Positions 46,332 through 57,107 are shown, counted from the first letter of the stretch. The stretch is DNA of 64,000 nt from an uncultured Mucispirillum sp. (GCA_944324495.1 CALUWN010000009.1:1-64000); one strand, 5' to 3'. Program-made: numbers and translations. Notes: generated by a model not told the origin, from the sequence alone.

Positions 46332-47507
46332 ATGAAGAAGTTTATTTTTTTATTATTAATTGTTTTTATTTCCACATCAGTTTATGCAGAAACTTATGAA
46401 GTAAAATCAGGCGATACTTTATATGGTATCTTATCAGATAGATTTACTCCACAGGAAATGGCAGAAATCACATCAAAAATTAAGAAAGATATTAAAGGCT
46501 TTGTTTTAAGACCTGGTATGAAACTTACTCTTGAGAAAGATAAAGTATTACTCAATGCTGCTATTGATAAAGACGTAATAATAGAAAAATTAGCAGACGG
46601 CACAGCTACTGTTACAGTAAATATATATGAACATGATATGATGAATGTGGTAGTTCGTGGCACCATTGAAAACAACTTGTTTGAAGCAATGTATAAAGCA
46701 GGGGAGGATGCAGAACTGGCTGCAAACCTTGCAAGTATATTTGAGTGGGAAATAGACTTCTTTAAAGATTTACGCCCGGGGGACAGGTTTGTTGTTTTAG
46801 TTGAGAAAAAATTTATAAAAGATAAATATGCAGGTTATGGTAAAATTTTAGCTGCTGATTTTTATAACCAAGGTAAATTAAAAAGAGCCGTTTATTATAA
46901 TGACGGTAATAAAAATAAAGGTTACTATAACGAAAAAGGTGAAGGGCTTGAACGTGGATTTTTAAGAGTACCATTAAACTATTCACGTATTTCCTCTCGT
47001 TATTCTACATCAAGGCTGCACCCAGTATTAGGTTATCATAGACCTCATTATGGTGTAGACTATGCTGCACCAACTGGCACACCAGTTAAAGCTACTGCAA
47101 GTGGTATTGTTAAAATCAAATCACGTTCAAAAGGTAACGGTAACTATATAGCTTTACGCCACCCAAATGGTTATGAAACATTTTATCTTCATTTAAATGG
47201 TTTTAACAGAGCAATCAGGCAGGGAAGCCATGTGGAGCAAGGGCAGATTATAGGCTATGTTGGCTCAACTGGTTATTCAACTGGTCCACACCTAGATTAC
47301 CGTATTAGAAAAAACGGCAAATGGTTAAACCCATTAAAATTTGTGGCAACACCTAAAACTCTTAAAAAAGATGATGTACCAGCATTTTTAGAGCATGCAT
47401 CTGTATTTTTTAATAAACTAAATATGTCTACTATAGTTTATGCTCAATACAGCCCGTCATTATCTGTTTCACCAATAAACAATTCTATGTTTATGGTTCA
47501 GTTTTAA
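46332..47507 (+). CDS. LysM / M23 peptidoglycan endopeptidase
   Basis: A 391-residue exported protein. The signal peptide is MKKFIFLLLIVFISTSVYA; a LysM domain (ETYEVKSGDTLYGIL) follows, then a middle OapA/Csd3-like region (about 85-210) and the M23 domain with HPVLGYHRPHYGVDYAA (zinc His and Asp) and HLNGFNR...GPHLDYRI (catalytic His). A roughly 50-residue tail after the peptidase is unusual and of unknown role. It probably cleaves peptidoglycan cross-links during growth or division. A terminator follows. Confidence 0.93.
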   Translation: MKKFIFLLLIVFISTSVYAETYEVKSGDTLYGILSDRFTPQEMAEITSKIKKDIKGFVLRPGMKLTLEKDKVLLNAAIDKDVIIEKLADGTATVTVNIYEHDMMNVVVRGTIENNLFEAMYKAGEDAELAANLASIFEWEIDFFKDLRPGDRFVVLVEKKFIKDKYAGYGKILAADFYNQGKLKRAVYYNDGNKNKGYYNEKGEGLERGFLRVPLNYSRISSRYSTSRLHPVLGYHRPHYGVDYAAPTGTPVKATASGIVKIKSRSKGNGNYIALRHPNGYETFYLHLNGFNRAIRQGSHVEQGQIIGYVGSTGYSTGPHLDYRIRKNGKWLNPLKFVATPKTLKKDDVPAFLEHASVFFNKLNMSTIVYAQYSPSLSVSPINNSMFMVQF

Positions 47508-47536
47508 AAGATTATTAAGAAAAATATACATATAAG

Positions 47537-47560
47537 AAGCCTGTTTATACAGGCTTTTTT
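47537..47560 (+). terminator. Rho-independent terminator of the M23 peptidase gene
   Basis: AAGCCTG and CAGGCTT form a 7-bp stem with a six-base loop followed by TTTT, 30 bases after the stop codon. The IS200-type element starts directly after the T run. Confidence 0.9.
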
Positions 47561-47639
47561 AATTAACTCTTTAGAGAGTTGAGCATAGCGAAACAAAAAA
47601 CTACTGGCTATGCCAGTAGATGATAAAATCTTATAGAAA

Positions 47640-47704
47640 AAAATCTCCTTTATAGTAAGATGAATTGTTCAAGTTACATCAAACAAAAATAACAAGGAGA
47701 TTTT
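47640..47704 (+). promoter_or_regulatory. RNA structure likely to hide the tnpA ribosome binding site
   Basis: AAAATCTCCTT (47640-47650) is perfectly complementary to AAGGAGATTTT (47694-47704), which contains the Shine-Dalgarno sequence and ends at the ATG. An 11-bp stem with a 43-base loop would block initiation. A similar device represses transposase in IS200 of enterobacteria. Confidence 0.7.
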
Positions 47705-48151
47705 ATGTCACATAGTTTATCACATAGTAAATGGCTATGCAAGTATCACATAATATTTACACCTAAGTATAGACGAAAAATAATATATAACAAATATCGG
47801 GAAAGTATAAGAGATATTTTAAAAAGTTTATGTTCTTATAAAGGAATAGAGATATTAGAGGGTCATTTAATGCCAGACCATGTACATTTACTGTTATCAA
47901 TTCCACCCAAATATAGTGTATCAAGTATAATGGGCTATTTAAAAGGTAAGAGTTCATTAATGATATTTGAACGCCATGCTAATTTAAAATATCAATTTGG
48001 TAATCGTCATTTTTGGTCAATAGGATATTATGTAAGTACAGTTGGATTAAATGAAGCAACAATAAGAAAATATATACAAGACCAAGAAAAAGAAGATATA
48101 TTACATGATAAGTTAGGGATAAAAGAATATAATGACCCTTTTAAAGGGTAG
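47705..48151 (+). CDS. tnpA: IS200/IS605-family transposase TnpA (HUH Y1)
   Basis: A 148-residue single-strand transposase, normal length. HIIFTPKYRRKI is at the N-terminus, the HUH metal-binding pair is His-Val-His in MPDHVHLLLSIPP (about 60), and the catalytic tyrosine lies in the C-terminal helix region after RHFWSIGYYVSTVG or in RKYIQDQEKED. The gene looks intact and the element has another copy at the left edge of the window, so recent activity is plausible. AAGGAG is 7 bases before the ATG but can be paired away. Confidence 0.95.
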   Translation: MSHSLSHSKWLCKYHIIFTPKYRRKIIYNKYRESIRDILKSLCSYKGIEILEGHLMPDHVHLLLSIPPKYSVSSIMGYLKGKSSLMIFERHANLKYQFGNRHFWSIGYYVSTVGLNEATIRKYIQDQEKEDILHDKLGIKEYNDPFKG

Positions 48152-48334
48152 CTGGTAAAATAATATCACTGTTAGTGATAAAATAGTATTAACTGCGATG
48201 TGACTTGAACAAGTCAGCACCTTTAGATGCTGCAGGTGATAGAGGCTTATAGCCGAAGAGCAAACTACCCGTTAAACGGGTAGTTATGATTTATATTATT
48301 AGCATATTTTATATTAAAATTTTAATACTTAGTT

Positions 48335-49903
48335 TTACTGCTTATCTTGATACCATTCTGGAGTAATGCCTAATCTGTGTATTTTATAATGTATTACTCT
48401 TGGAGATAAATCTAAATCTCTTGCAGCAGCAGACATATTGCCATGGTTTTGTTTTAGTGCTTCTACAATTAATTCTCTTTCATAAGAATCTACTAAAGTA
48501 TTAAAGGATGCTTTACCCTCTGGTAAAAGGGAAGAGTTAGATGTTTTACCAGTCTGCAAAGAAGCAGGCAGGTTATAGCCATGTATACAGTCATCAGTTG
48601 CAGTAATTACTGCCCGTTCTATACAGTTTTCAAGCTCACGCACATTACCCGGCCAGTGGTAGCTCATAAGCATATTAATAGCAGGGGTGGAAAGTCTTTT
48701 TATATTCTTTTTATATTTTAGATTATGTTTTTCTATAAAATATTCTGCTAAAAGTATAATATCGCTTCGCCTTGAGTTTAAGTCTGGCATAGTAATAGGG
48801 AAAATATTAAGCCTATAATACAAGTCCTCCCTAAACTGACCCTTTGCTATCATATCTTCTAAATTTCTACTTGTGGCAGCAATAAGGCGAATATCTGATT
48901 TTAATTCTTGGCTGCTTCCAAGGCGGGTAAAAGTTCTCTCTTGAATAAATCTTAAAAGTTTTACTTGAGATGAAAGTGATAAATCACCAACTTCATCTAA
49001 AAACAGTGTACCAGTATTTGCTTTTTCCACATGGCCAATACGCCTAGCAACTGCCCCAGTAAAAGCACCTTTTTCATGACCAAAAAGCTCACTTTCTACT
49101 AAGTTTTCAGGTATTGCAGCACAGTTTAATGTAATAAACGGTTTATTTTTTCTATCACTTAATGAAACAATTGCTCGTGCTGCCATTTCCTTACCAGTGC
49201 CTGAAGAGCCACGCAGTAAAACTGTAGCATCACTTGCTGCCACCTGTTTTATAAGGTCATATATTTCACGCATACTTTTACAATTACCAATTAAAGCTGG
49301 AGGGTTAGTATCATCTAACATATCCCTAAGTTGTTTATTTTCGTGTAAAAGCTGCTGCATTTCTTCATGCTCTGCTACAACAGCCATTAATGCTTCACCT
49401 ACAATATTGCCAACTATTTCTAAAAATTTTAAATCTTTTTGTAAGTCTGCATTTGCATCCATAACTCTATCAACACTTAATGTGCCGATAACCCGCTCCA
49501 TATAAATAACAGGAACGCATATAAAGGCTATTTTTTCATTTTTATCCCTTGCACCAAGCCTGTTTAAAAACCTTGGGTCATGGACAATATCTTCAATTAA
49601 GTGAGGTCTGCCACATTCTGCCACATGGCCTGTTATACCTTCACCAAGATTATATGATATATGCTTTTTTTCTGCTTCTTCTAAATCATGAGTTGCTTCA
49701 ATATATAATTTATTGTTTTTTACAGTTGTGAATGTGCCACGTATCATATTAAGGCGTAAGCTTAATATTTCTAATATTTGATACAGCAGCTCACTAACAT
49801 TTTTTTTATGAACTATCGCATAACTTATTTCCTGTAATACTGTAATCTCAGCACTTAATGAATGTTCTTCTTCCTGATGTGTAGTAGTTTTTCTTCCTGC
49901 CAT
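48335..49903 (-). CDS. NifA-like sigma54-dependent activator (GAF-AAA-Fis)
   Basis: A 522-residue enhancer-binding protein. The GAF domain spans about 25-175 ([13 protein letters not shown]), the AAA+ domain has Walker A GSSGTGKE (232-239), the sigma54-contacting loop GAFTGA (279-284) and Walker [12 protein letters not shown], and a Fis-type helix-turn-helix ends the protein ([27 protein letters not shown]). The order resembles NifA. No nif genes are near; instead it neighbours dapL, gltDB and glnN, and glnN has a sigma54 promoter, so control of ammonium assimilation is likely. The GAF ligand is unknown. Confidence 0.92.
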   Translation of the reverse strand: MAGRKTTTHQEEEHSLSAEITVLQEISYAIVHKKNVSELLYQILEILSLRLNMIRGTFTTVKNNKLYIEATHDLEEAEKKHISYNLGEGITGHVAECGRPHLIEDIVHDPRFLNRLGARDKNEKIAFICVPVIYMERVIGTLSVDRVMDANADLQKDLKFLEIVGNIVGEALMAVVAEHEEMQQLLHENKQLRDMLDDTNPPALIGNCKSMREIYDLIKQVAASDATVLLRGSSGTGKEMAARAIVSLSDRKNKPFITLNCAAIPENLVESELFGHEKGAFTGAVARRIGHVEKANTGTLFLDEVGDLSLSSQVKLLRFIQERTFTRLGSSQELKSDIRLIAATSRNLEDMIAKGQFREDLYYRLNIFPITMPDLNSRRSDIILLAEYFIEKHNLKYKKNIKRLSTPAINMLMSYHWPGNVRELENCIERAVITATDDCIHGYNLPASLQTGKTSNSSLLPEGKASFNTLVDSYERELIVEALKQNHGNMSAAARDLDLSPRVIHYKIHRLGITPEWYQDKQ

Positions 49904-49932
49904 TTATAATCCTTAATTATTGTGAATAATAG

Positions 49933-49961
49933 GTTATAATTGTATTTTACAAAATTGTAAA
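49933..49961 (-). promoter_or_regulatory. Sigma70 promoter of the activator gene, overlapped by a palindrome
   Basis: On the minus strand TTTACA (49961-49956), 17 bases, TATAAC (49938-49933), about 30 bases before the start codon. The -35 box and part of the spacer are covered by the perfect inverted repeat TTTACAA-AA-TTGTAAA (49946-49961), the layout of a repressor site or autoregulatory operator. Confidence 0.65.
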
Positions 49962-50017
49962 GAGAAAAATAATACTATTTACATTACATTTTAAATAATT
50001 ATGTTTTTTTTAAATAA

Positions 50018-50040
50018 ATCCCCCTAATACATAGGGGGAT
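50018..50040 (-). terminator. Hairpin terminator of the gltB-gltD-dapL operon
   Basis: ATCCCCCT and AGGGGGAT form an 8-bp stem with a seven-base loop, 17 bases past the dapL stop. On the minus strand only a short TTATTT tract follows, so termination may be partial. Confidence 0.65.
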
Positions 50041-50057
50041 GTGTGAAGGAATAAACC

Positions 50058-51290
50058 TTAGAAGCCACCTTTTATTATCCGTTGCATAGCTTCCTTAGTT
50101 TTCTCTTTATTTCCAAAAGCAGTTAACCTAAAGTAGCCTTCGCCACTTGGTCCAAAACCAGAGCCCGGCGTACCTACTATTTGGTATTTATTTAAAAGTA
50201 TATCTAAAAAGTCAAAAGATTTAATGTTATTTGGTATTTTCCACCATATATATGGAGCATTTACCCCGCCGTAAGCTTCAAATCCTGCTTGTTTTAAGCC
50301 ATCTAATATTATTTTTGCATTATCCATATAATAGCTTATAACTTCTTTTGTTTCTTTCATGCCTTCTATTGAATATACAGCTTCAGCAGCACGTTGAGTA
50401 ACATATGATACGCCATTAAATTTTGTAGTCTGCCTTCTGTTCCATAATTTATTTAATTCAACCTTATTGCCCTTATCATCAAAAGCATATAACTCTTTTG
50501 GCACAACAGTAAAAGCACACCTAATGCCTGTAAAACCAGCAGTTTTAGAAAATGATTTAAACTCTATGGCGCATTTGCGAGCTTCACTTATTTCATAAAT
50601 TGAGCCACATACATTTTCTTCCTGAATATATGCGCTATATGCACTATCATAAAGTATTATAGAGTTATTTTCCAAGGCATAATCTACCCATGCTTTTAGT
50701 TCTTCTTTAGTTAATGCTGCCCCTGTAGGGTTATTAGGGGAGCATATATATATTAAATCTGCATGACGTTTTGGAAAATCAGGCTTAAAATTATTTTCTT
50801 TTGTAGATGGCATATATATAATTTTTTCAAAATAGCCATCACTATTTAATGCACCGCTTCTGCCAGCCATAACATTACTGTCTAAATAAACAGGGTAAAC
50901 TGGGTCTGCAATAGCAATAGTGGAGTTTATATCAAAAATTTCTTGAATATTAGCAACATCACATTTAGAGCCGTCACTAATAAATATTTCATCTTTTGAT
51001 ATATCAATATTTCTAGATTTATATTCTCCCTTAATTACAGCTTCAATTAAAAAGTCATAGCCTTGCTCAGGACCATAACCTCTAAATGATGCTTTTTCGC
51101 CCATTTCTTTTACTGCTTTTTCCATAGCACAAGTAACAGCAGGAGTTAAAGGCATAGTCACATCGCCTATGCCCATTTTAATAATATCAGCCTTTGGGTT
51201 TGCCTGCATATAAGCATTTACTTTTCTTGCAATTTCTGCAAAAAGATAACTGTTTGGAAGCAGTAAATAGTTGGAATTAATCTTTGCCAT
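50058..51290 (-). CDS. dapL: LL-diaminopimelate aminotransferase
   Basis: Converts tetrahydrodipicolinate to LL-diaminopimelate in one step with glutamate as amino donor, bypassing the succinylase or acetylase routes to lysine and peptidoglycan. The 410-residue class I PLP enzyme has [22 protein letters not shown] at the start, [36 protein letters not shown] and the PLP lysine in [13 protein letters not shown]. It is the last gene of gltB-gltD-dapL, one base after gltD, so supply of glutamate and its use are co-expressed. Confidence 0.95.
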   Translation of the reverse strand: MAKINSNYLLLPNSYLFAEIARKVNAYMQANPKADIIKMGIGDVTMPLTPAVTCAMEKAVKEMGEKASFRGYGPEQGYDFLIEAVIKGEYKSRNIDISKDEIFISDGSKCDVANIQEIFDINSTIAIADPVYPVYLDSNVMAGRSGALNSDGYFEKIIYMPSTKENNFKPDFPKRHADLIYICSPNNPTGAALTKEELKAWVDYALENNSIILYDSAYSAYIQEENVCGSIYEISEARKCAIEFKSFSKTAGFTGIRCAFTVVPKELYAFDDKGNKVELNKLWNRRQTTKFNGVSYVTQRAAEAVYSIEGMKETKEVISYYMDNAKIILDGLKQAGFEAYGGVNAPYIWWKIPNNIKSFDFLDILLNKYQIVGTPGSGFGPSGEGYFRLTAFGNKEKTKEAMQRIIKGGF

Positions 51291-51291
51291 A

Positions 51292-52683
51292 TTATAATCC
51301 TTTTAAATATTCATCTACATTTTTTGCTATATTTTTTGCATCAGCCATAGCACGCACAACTAATGACTGACCTGTTCTCATATCACCACATGTAAAGATA
51401 CCTTGAGAAGCAAGGCTTTCTACTCTGCCTCTTTTATCAACTTCTAAATTAATATCTTTTACAAATGAATTTGCATCTACCCCTAAAAAGCCCATAGCAA
51501 TAAATACATAATCTGCTTTTAAAGTTTTTAAAGAGCCTTCAATTTCTTTAAAAGATAGCGGTTTACCGTTTTCTGAAAACTCCCATGCAGCATCTACAAT
51601 ATCAACTGCCGTAACTTTTCCGTTTTCTCCGTGGAATTTTTTTACAACTTTTGCCCAAAGCCTTGTACCGCCTTCCTTATGACTAGAAGAAGTTTTCAGC
51701 TCATAAGGCCAGTCTGGCCATGGGGTAGAGGCAGAACGCTCTTTTGGTGGTTCTGGCATAATTTCAATCTGCGTAATATTTGCAGCTTTTTGCCTAATAG
51801 AAGTACCTAAGCAGTCGCTTCCTGTATCCCCTCCACCGATGATTATTACATCTTTTCCTTTTACATCAATATTTAACTTATCAATCTCTTTACCAATAAA
51901 CATATTTTGGCTTGTTAAAAATTCTAATGCAAAATGAATGTTTTTAAGCTGCCTGCCTTCAACATTCAAATCTCTTGGAAGTGGTGTGCCTATTGCAAAA
52001 ACTAAAGCATCATATTTTTTCTTTAAATATTCTGCTGAAATATCTTTTCCAATTTCTGTATTAAACTGAAAATTAATGCCTGAAGCTTTTAATAAATCAA
52101 TACGCCTTTGGATAATATGTTTTTCCAGTTTAAAATCAGGTATACCATACCTTAAAAGCCCACCAGCATATTTTCTTTTTTCATATACTGTTACTTTATA
52201 GCCTAATTTAAAAAGCTCATAAGCCATATAAAGCCCACTAGGGCCTGCACCAATAACTGCTACTTTTTTATCATATTTATTTTTTTGAGTAATAGGTGAT
52301 ACATAGCCCATTTCAAATGCTTTTTCCACCACTGCTTTTTCCAGCTGCCTAATCATAACAGGTTCGTTTTCAATATTTTTAGTGCAGGCATTTTCGCAAA
52401 GAGCAGGGCATACTCTGCTTGTAAATTCTGGCATATTGCTTGTGCTTGAAAGAATATTCCACGCTTTTTTATAATCATCCTGCCTAACTGCTTCATTCAT
52501 ATCAGGTATCACATTACCAAGGGGACAACCAAGCCCATGGCAAAAAGGGATACCGCAGTCCATACACCTTGATGACTGCTCTTGTAATTCATCGCTTTGA
52601 AATTTCCTTTCCACTTCAAGATAGTCTTCCACCCTTGAAGATTCCATTCTATATATATTTTGTATTCTTGATATATTTTTCAT
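51292..52683 (-). CDS. gltD: Glutamate synthase small subunit
   Basis: NAD(P)H-oxidising subunit of GOGAT that feeds electrons to GltB. The 463-residue protein has N-terminal cysteines for two 4Fe-4S clusters ([20 protein letters not shown] and [10 protein letters not shown]), the FAD motif [15 protein letters not shown] and the pyridine nucleotide motif [13 protein letters not shown], ending with [13 protein letters not shown]. It begins 14 bases after gltB. Confidence 0.97.
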   Translation of the reverse strand: MKNISRIQNIYRMESSRVEDYLEVERKFQSDELQEQSSRCMDCGIPFCHGLGCPLGNVIPDMNEAVRQDDYKKAWNILSSTSNMPEFTSRVCPALCENACTKNIENEPVMIRQLEKAVVEKAFEMGYVSPITQKNKYDKKVAVIGAGPSGLYMAYELFKLGYKVTVYEKRKYAGGLLRYGIPDFKLEKHIIQRRIDLLKASGINFQFNTEIGKDISAEYLKKKYDALVFAIGTPLPRDLNVEGRQLKNIHFALEFLTSQNMFIGKEIDKLNIDVKGKDVIIIGGGDTGSDCLGTSIRQKAANITQIEIMPEPPKERSASTPWPDWPYELKTSSSHKEGGTRLWAKVVKKFHGENGKVTAVDIVDAAWEFSENGKPLSFKEIEGSLKTLKADYVFIAMGFLGVDANSFVKDINLEVDKRGRVESLASQGIFTCGDMRTGQSLVVRAMADAKNIAKNVDEYLKGL

Positions 52684-52697
52684 AATACAGCCTCAAC

Positions 52698-55600
52698 TTA
52701 TTTATTGCCTTGTTCTTTTAAAGCAAGTAACGCTTTTTTGTAATCTACAGGAAATACTTTTACAAACATATCTCTGTAGTTTTCCCAGTCTGAAACAATG
52801 TTTTTTGCTTTTTCACTGCCTGTATATAAAATATGCTCTTTTAAAAGTGAAAGCAGTTCTTTTTCATCATCACTGTCTTTTACAATATTTTCCAAATCCA
52901 CAGAAGCAGTGTTGCATCTTAAGTCAAAGTCATTTGTCATATCAAGGACATAAGCTATACCACCAGTCATACCTGCTGCAAAGTTTACACCAGTTTTACC
53001 AAGTATTACAACTCTACCGCCTGTCATATATTCGCACCCATGGTCACCAATTCCTTCAACAACTGATGTAAACCCACTGTTACGAATAGCAAACCTTTCA
53101 CCAGCCTGACCGTTTAAGAATATTTTACCACTTGTACCACCATAGCCTATAACATTACCTGCAATAACATTTTCTTCTGCTTTAAAAGAAGCATTCTCAT
53201 CTGGTTTTATAATGATTTTACCACCAGATATACCTTTACCCACAAAGTCGTTTGCTTCTCCAGTTAAATTAAATGTGATACCATGGGCTAAAAATGCACC
53301 AAAACTTTGCCCAGCACAGCCTTTAAAGTTTACTGTGATTGTATTATCATCTAAACCTTTTAAGCCGTATTTTTTAGCCACTTCATGAGAAAGTTCTGTA
53401 CCTACAGTTCTGTTAATATTTTTTACTTCTAATTCAAGAGATTTTTTACTGCCTGAAGCAATACTTTCTTTAAATTCTCCAAGTAAAAATTCTCTGTCAT
53501 AGTTTTCTAAAGTGTATTTTGTATTTTTATTATATTTACACTCATCACCTTTAACTGTTTTTAAGATTTTAGAAAAATCTAAGTTTTTAGTTTTATAAAA
53601 TTCTACAGCTTTATTCATTTGCAGTAAGTCGCTTCTGCCTATTGCTTCATCTAATGTTCTAAAGCCAAGTTTTGCTAAATACTGCCTAACTTCTTCTGCC
53701 ACAAACATTAAGAAGTTTTCCACATATTCTGGTTTTCCTGTAAATTTCTTTCTTAAATTTTCATCTTGAGTAGCAATACCAACAGGGCATGTGTTAGAGT
53801 GGCATTGACGCATCATCACACAGCCTAAAGAGGCTAAAACAGTTGTAGCAAACCCAAATTCTTCAGCACCTAAAAGGGCAGCAATTATAACATCTCGCCC
53901 AGTTTTTAACTGACCGTCAGTTTGAAGACGAACTCTACCACGAAGTTTATTAAGTACAAGTGTCTGCTGAGCTTCAGCAAGCCCAAGCTCCCAAGGAAGC
54001 CCTGCGTGTTTTATACTTGTTAATGGGGAAGCACCTGTTCCGCCGTCATGACCGCTTATTAATATAACATCAGAATGAGCTTTTGCCACACCTGCTGCAA
54101 TTGTACCAACACCCACTTCTGAAACAAGTTTTACAGAAATTCTAGCTTCAGGGTTTGAGTTTCTAAGGTCGTATATAAGCTGTGCCAAATCTTCAATAGA
54201 ATAAATATCATGGTGAGGAGGAGGTGATATTAAACTAACATTTGGCATAGAGTGCCTTAATTTTGCAATAAACGGATTAACTTTATGACCCGGAAGCTGT
54301 CCACCTTCCCCCGGTTTTGCCCCTTGAGCCATTTTTATTTGCAGTTCTTTTGCATTAGTAAGGTATTCTATTGTAACACCAAACCTGCCACTTGCAATCT
54401 GCTTAATTGCACTGCTTCTAACTTCACCTTTTTCATTAGGAGTATATCTTTCTGGGTCTTCACCACCTTCACCGCAGTTACTCATACCACCTAATTTATT
54501 CATGGCAATAGCAATAGTTTCATGGGCTTCAGGGCTGATAGAACCAAGTGACATAGCACCAGTTACAAATCTTTTTACAATAGATGAAGCACTTTCTACT
54601 TCTTCTATAGGTATGGCAACAGAATCTACAAATTCAAAAAGCCCTCTTAATGTACATAAGTTTTTAGACTGGTCATTAATCAGTTTTGCATACTGATTAT
54701 ATTTTTCTTTATCATTATTTTGTACAGCCTGCCTAAAGATTGTAATACTTTCAGGAGTCCATAAATGGTTTTCGCCATTTTTTCTAAAATGGTACTGGCC
54801 GCCTAAAGAAATACTTTCAAAGTTATCGTTAGCATTTTTTCTTCTCATTAACGCTTCTTTTTCAATTTCTTTTAGGCCTATACCATTAATACGGCTTGCT
54901 GTGCCTGTAAAAAATTCTTTTATAATATCGCTGTTTAATCCAACAGCTTCAAAAAGCTGACCGCTTCTATAGCTTCTTAATGTGGATATACCCATTTTAC
55001 TCATAACTTTTAAAAGCCCTTTATCAACTGCTTTTATATAGTTTTCAGTAGCTTTTACTTTATCTACAGATATTTCATTTTCATCTACTAATAATGAAAT
55101 ACTTTGTAATGCCATATAAGGACATATTGCAGTAGCCCCATAGCCTAAAAGCAGAGCAAAATGCATAATCTCTCTTGCTTCACCAGTTTCTACAATTACA
55201 GCAGATTCTGGGCGTATCCCTGCTTTTGATAATGCTTTATTTACAGCAGTAACAGCAAGCATAGAAGGGATAGGGGTATATTCATCATCAAGGTTTTTAT
55301 CGCTTAATATAAGTAACGGATAGCCTGCTTTTACTTTTTCTACTGCAAGTTCTGCAATATTTTTTAAAGCCTGCTCTAAATCATTTTTAAATGACATACT
55401 TATAACGGCAGATTTAAACCCAACCTCTCTAATATTTTTAAGCCTTGAAAGCTCATCGGTAGTAATAATAGGGCGAGGAAGCTCAATAACTCTTGCATGA
55501 TGTGGGCCGTCCTCTAAAATATTACCTTTATTACCAATAAATGTAACAAGGCTCATAACTAAATCTTCACGAATAGAATCTATTGGTGGGTTAGTAACTT

Positions 55601-57107
55601 GAGCAAAAAGCTGTTTGAAATAGTTAAATAAAAGCTGAGGTTTTTCACTTAATACTGCTAAAGCCGCATCGTTACCCATAGAGCCAACAGGTTCTGCACC
55701 TTTTTCTGCCATTGGTTTTAATATAAATTCAAAATCTTCTTTAGTATAGCCAAAGAGTTTTTGCTGTTTCTGCATATCACCAGATGGACCGTCAGGAGCA
55801 AGGGATTCAAAAAGCCCATGTACGTATATTCTGTTTTCATTTATCCATCTTCTATAAGGCAGGCTGCGTGCAGCTAATTTTTTAACAGCAGCATCACTTA
55901 CTATTCTATTATTTTCTAAATCACAGTATATGATTTCACCGGGGCGAAGTCTGCCTTTTTTCATAACATTATCACTTGGTATATCTAAAACGCCAGTTTC
56001 TGATGCAAGTACAAACACATTATCTTTTGTAATAGTATATCTTGCAGGGCGAAGACCGTTTCTATCAAGTATAGCTCCAGCATTAACACCATCAGAAAAT
56101 GCAACAGCAGCAGGGCCATCCCATGGTTCCATTAATGCAGAATGGTATTCAAAAAATGCTCTTACATCTTTACCCATATGATATTTTGGCCCCCACGCTT
56201 GTGGTATAAGCATAAGCATGGCATGGCATAAATCTCTTCCACTTGCAACAAGCAGTTCAAACATATTATCAAGGCTTGCTGAGTCACTTTGACCTTCTTT
56301 GATTAATGGCAGTATTTCTTTTAAATCATCCCCTAAAAGAGATGAAGAAAACTGTGGCTGCCTGCCTGCTAAATTATTTAAGTTACCTTTTAATGTGTTT
56401 ATTTCACCATTGTGGGCAACATACCTAAAAGGGTGAGCCAGCTCCCATGTAGGAAAAGTGTTTGTACTGTACCTTTGGTGAACTAAAGCAATAGGAGATT
56501 TAAAATCTAAATCATTTAAATCTTTATAAAAATTTTCAACTTGAGTTGCCATAAAAAGCCCTTTATAAACAACACTTTTTGATGACATACTAGGTATATA
56601 AACATTTGAAAGCTTAATTTCTATTAATCTTCTTGCAATAAAAAGTTTTCTTTCAAATGTGTTTTGGTCATTATATTTGCTTTCAATAAATATCTGCCTT
56701 ATTTTAGGGCAGGTATTTCTTGCGGCTTTACCTATGGCATTAATATCAATAGGTACATCTCGCCAGCAAATAATATTACCGCATTTATCTTTTATTATTT
56801 TTTCAATTTCTTCTTCAATATCCTGCCCGCCAAAAACTACAGCTACACCGTAATTGCCGTATTCTGGCAGTTTTTCTTTTACTACTTTTCTAAAAAATTC
56901 ATCAGGTATAGAAACAAGTATACCAGCACCGTCACCAGTTTCTGGGTCGCCGCCTGTTGCACCCCTGTGCATTAAGTTTTTTAAAATTGTAATACCGTTT
57001 TCTACAGTATTATGAGTTGGTATATTTTTTAAGTCTGCTATAAGCCCTACACCACAGGCATCTTTTTCATACTGACTGTCATAAAGTCCAATATTTTCAG
57101 GATACAT
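52698..57107 (-). CDS. gltB: Glutamate synthase large subunit
   Basis: Makes two glutamates from glutamine and 2-oxoglutarate. The 1469-residue protein has the N-terminal class II glutaminase with its nucleophilic Cys in KDACGVGLIADL, a central domain, the FMN domain with PGEGGQLPGHKV and SGHDGGTGASP, the 3Fe-4S cysteines C-x5-C-x4-C (CVMMRQCHSNTC), and the C-terminal repeated-Gly beta-helix (GYGGTSGKIFLNGQAG). I start at MYPENIG, as GAGG lies 6 bases upstream; the GTG four codons earlier overlaps that site. A few residues are processed off in homologues to expose the Cys. Confidence 0.97.
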   Translation of the reverse strand: MYPENIGLYDSQYEKDACGVGLIADLKNIPTHNTVENGITILKNLMHRGATGGDPETGDGAGILVSIPDEFFRKVVKEKLPEYGNYGVAVVFGGQDIEEEIEKIIKDKCGNIICWRDVPIDINAIGKAARNTCPKIRQIFIESKYNDQNTFERKLFIARRLIEIKLSNVYIPSMSSKSVVYKGLFMATQVENFYKDLNDLDFKSPIALVHQRYSTNTFPTWELAHPFRYVAHNGEINTLKGNLNNLAGRQPQFSSSLLGDDLKEILPLIKEGQSDSASLDNMFELLVASGRDLCHAMLMLIPQAWGPKYHMGKDVRAFFEYHSALMEPWDGPAAVAFSDGVNAGAILDRNGLRPARYTITKDNVFVLASETGVLDIPSDNVMKKGRLRPGEIIYCDLENNRIVSDAAVKKLAARSLPYRRWINENRIYVHGLFESLAPDGPSGDMQKQQKLFGYTKEDFEFILKPMAEKGAEPVGSMGNDAALAVLSEKPQLLFNYFKQLFAQVTNPPIDSIREDLVMSLVTFIGNKGNILEDGPHHARVIELPRPIITTDELSRLKNIREVGFKSAVISMSFKNDLEQALKNIAELAVEKVKAGYPLLILSDKNLDDEYTPIPSMLAVTAVNKALSKAGIRPESAVIVETGEAREIMHFALLLGYGATAICPYMALQSISLLVDENEISVDKVKATENYIKAVDKGLLKVMSKMGISTLRSYRSGQLFEAVGLNSDIIKEFFTGTASRINGIGLKEIEKEALMRRKNANDNFESISLGGQYHFRKNGENHLWTPESITIFRQAVQNNDKEKYNQYAKLINDQSKNLCTLRGLFEFVDSVAIPIEEVESASSIVKRFVTGAMSLGSISPEAHETIAIAMNKLGGMSNCGEGGEDPERYTPNEKGEVRSSAIKQIASGRFGVTIEYLTNAKELQIKMAQGAKPGEGGQLPGHKVNPFIAKLRHSMPNVSLISPPPHHDIYSIEDLAQLIYDLRNSNPEARISVKLVSEVGVGTIAAGVAKAHSDVILISGHDGGTGASPLTSIKHAGLPWELGLAEAQQTLVLNKLRGRVRLQTDGQLKTGRDVIIAALLGAEEFGFATTVLASLGCVMMRQCHSNTCPVGIATQDENLRKKFTGKPEYVENFLMFVAEEVRQYLAKLGFRTLDEAIGRSDLLQMNKAVEFYKTKNLDFSKILKTVKGDECKYNKNTKYTLENYDREFLLGEFKESIASGSKKSLELEVKNINRTVGTELSHEVAKKYGLKGLDDNTITVNFKGCAGQSFGAFLAHGITFNLTGEANDFVGKGISGGKIIIKPDENASFKAEENVIAGNVIGYGGTSGKIFLNGQAGERFAIRNSGFTSVVEGIGDHGCEYMTGGRVVILGKTGVNFAAGMTGGIAYVLDMTNDFDLRCNTASVDLENIVKDSDDEKELLSLLKEHILYTGSEKAKNIVSDWENYRDMFVKVFPVDYKKALLALKEQGNK

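Larger units (their letters stand above)
47563..48292 (+). mobile_element. IS200-type insertion sequence (complete)
   Basis: A single tnpA gene is flanked by subterminal hairpins and lacks inverted terminal repeats, as expected for the IS200 branch of the IS200/IS605 family. Left end: AACTCT-TTAG-AGAGTT (47565-47580) and CTACTGGC-TAT-GCCAGTAG (47601-47619). Right end: GGCTTATAGCC-type and the strong AACTACCCGTT/AACGGGTAGTT hairpin. The right boundary is fixed by comparison with the second copy at 1-75; the left boundary is approximate. No tnpB is present. Confidence 0.9.

Noticed and set aside
49549-49731. Plus-strand ORFs opposite the sigma54 activator and gltB
   Set aside because: They lie entirely within well-supported minus-strand genes and have no family resemblance or ribosome binding site.
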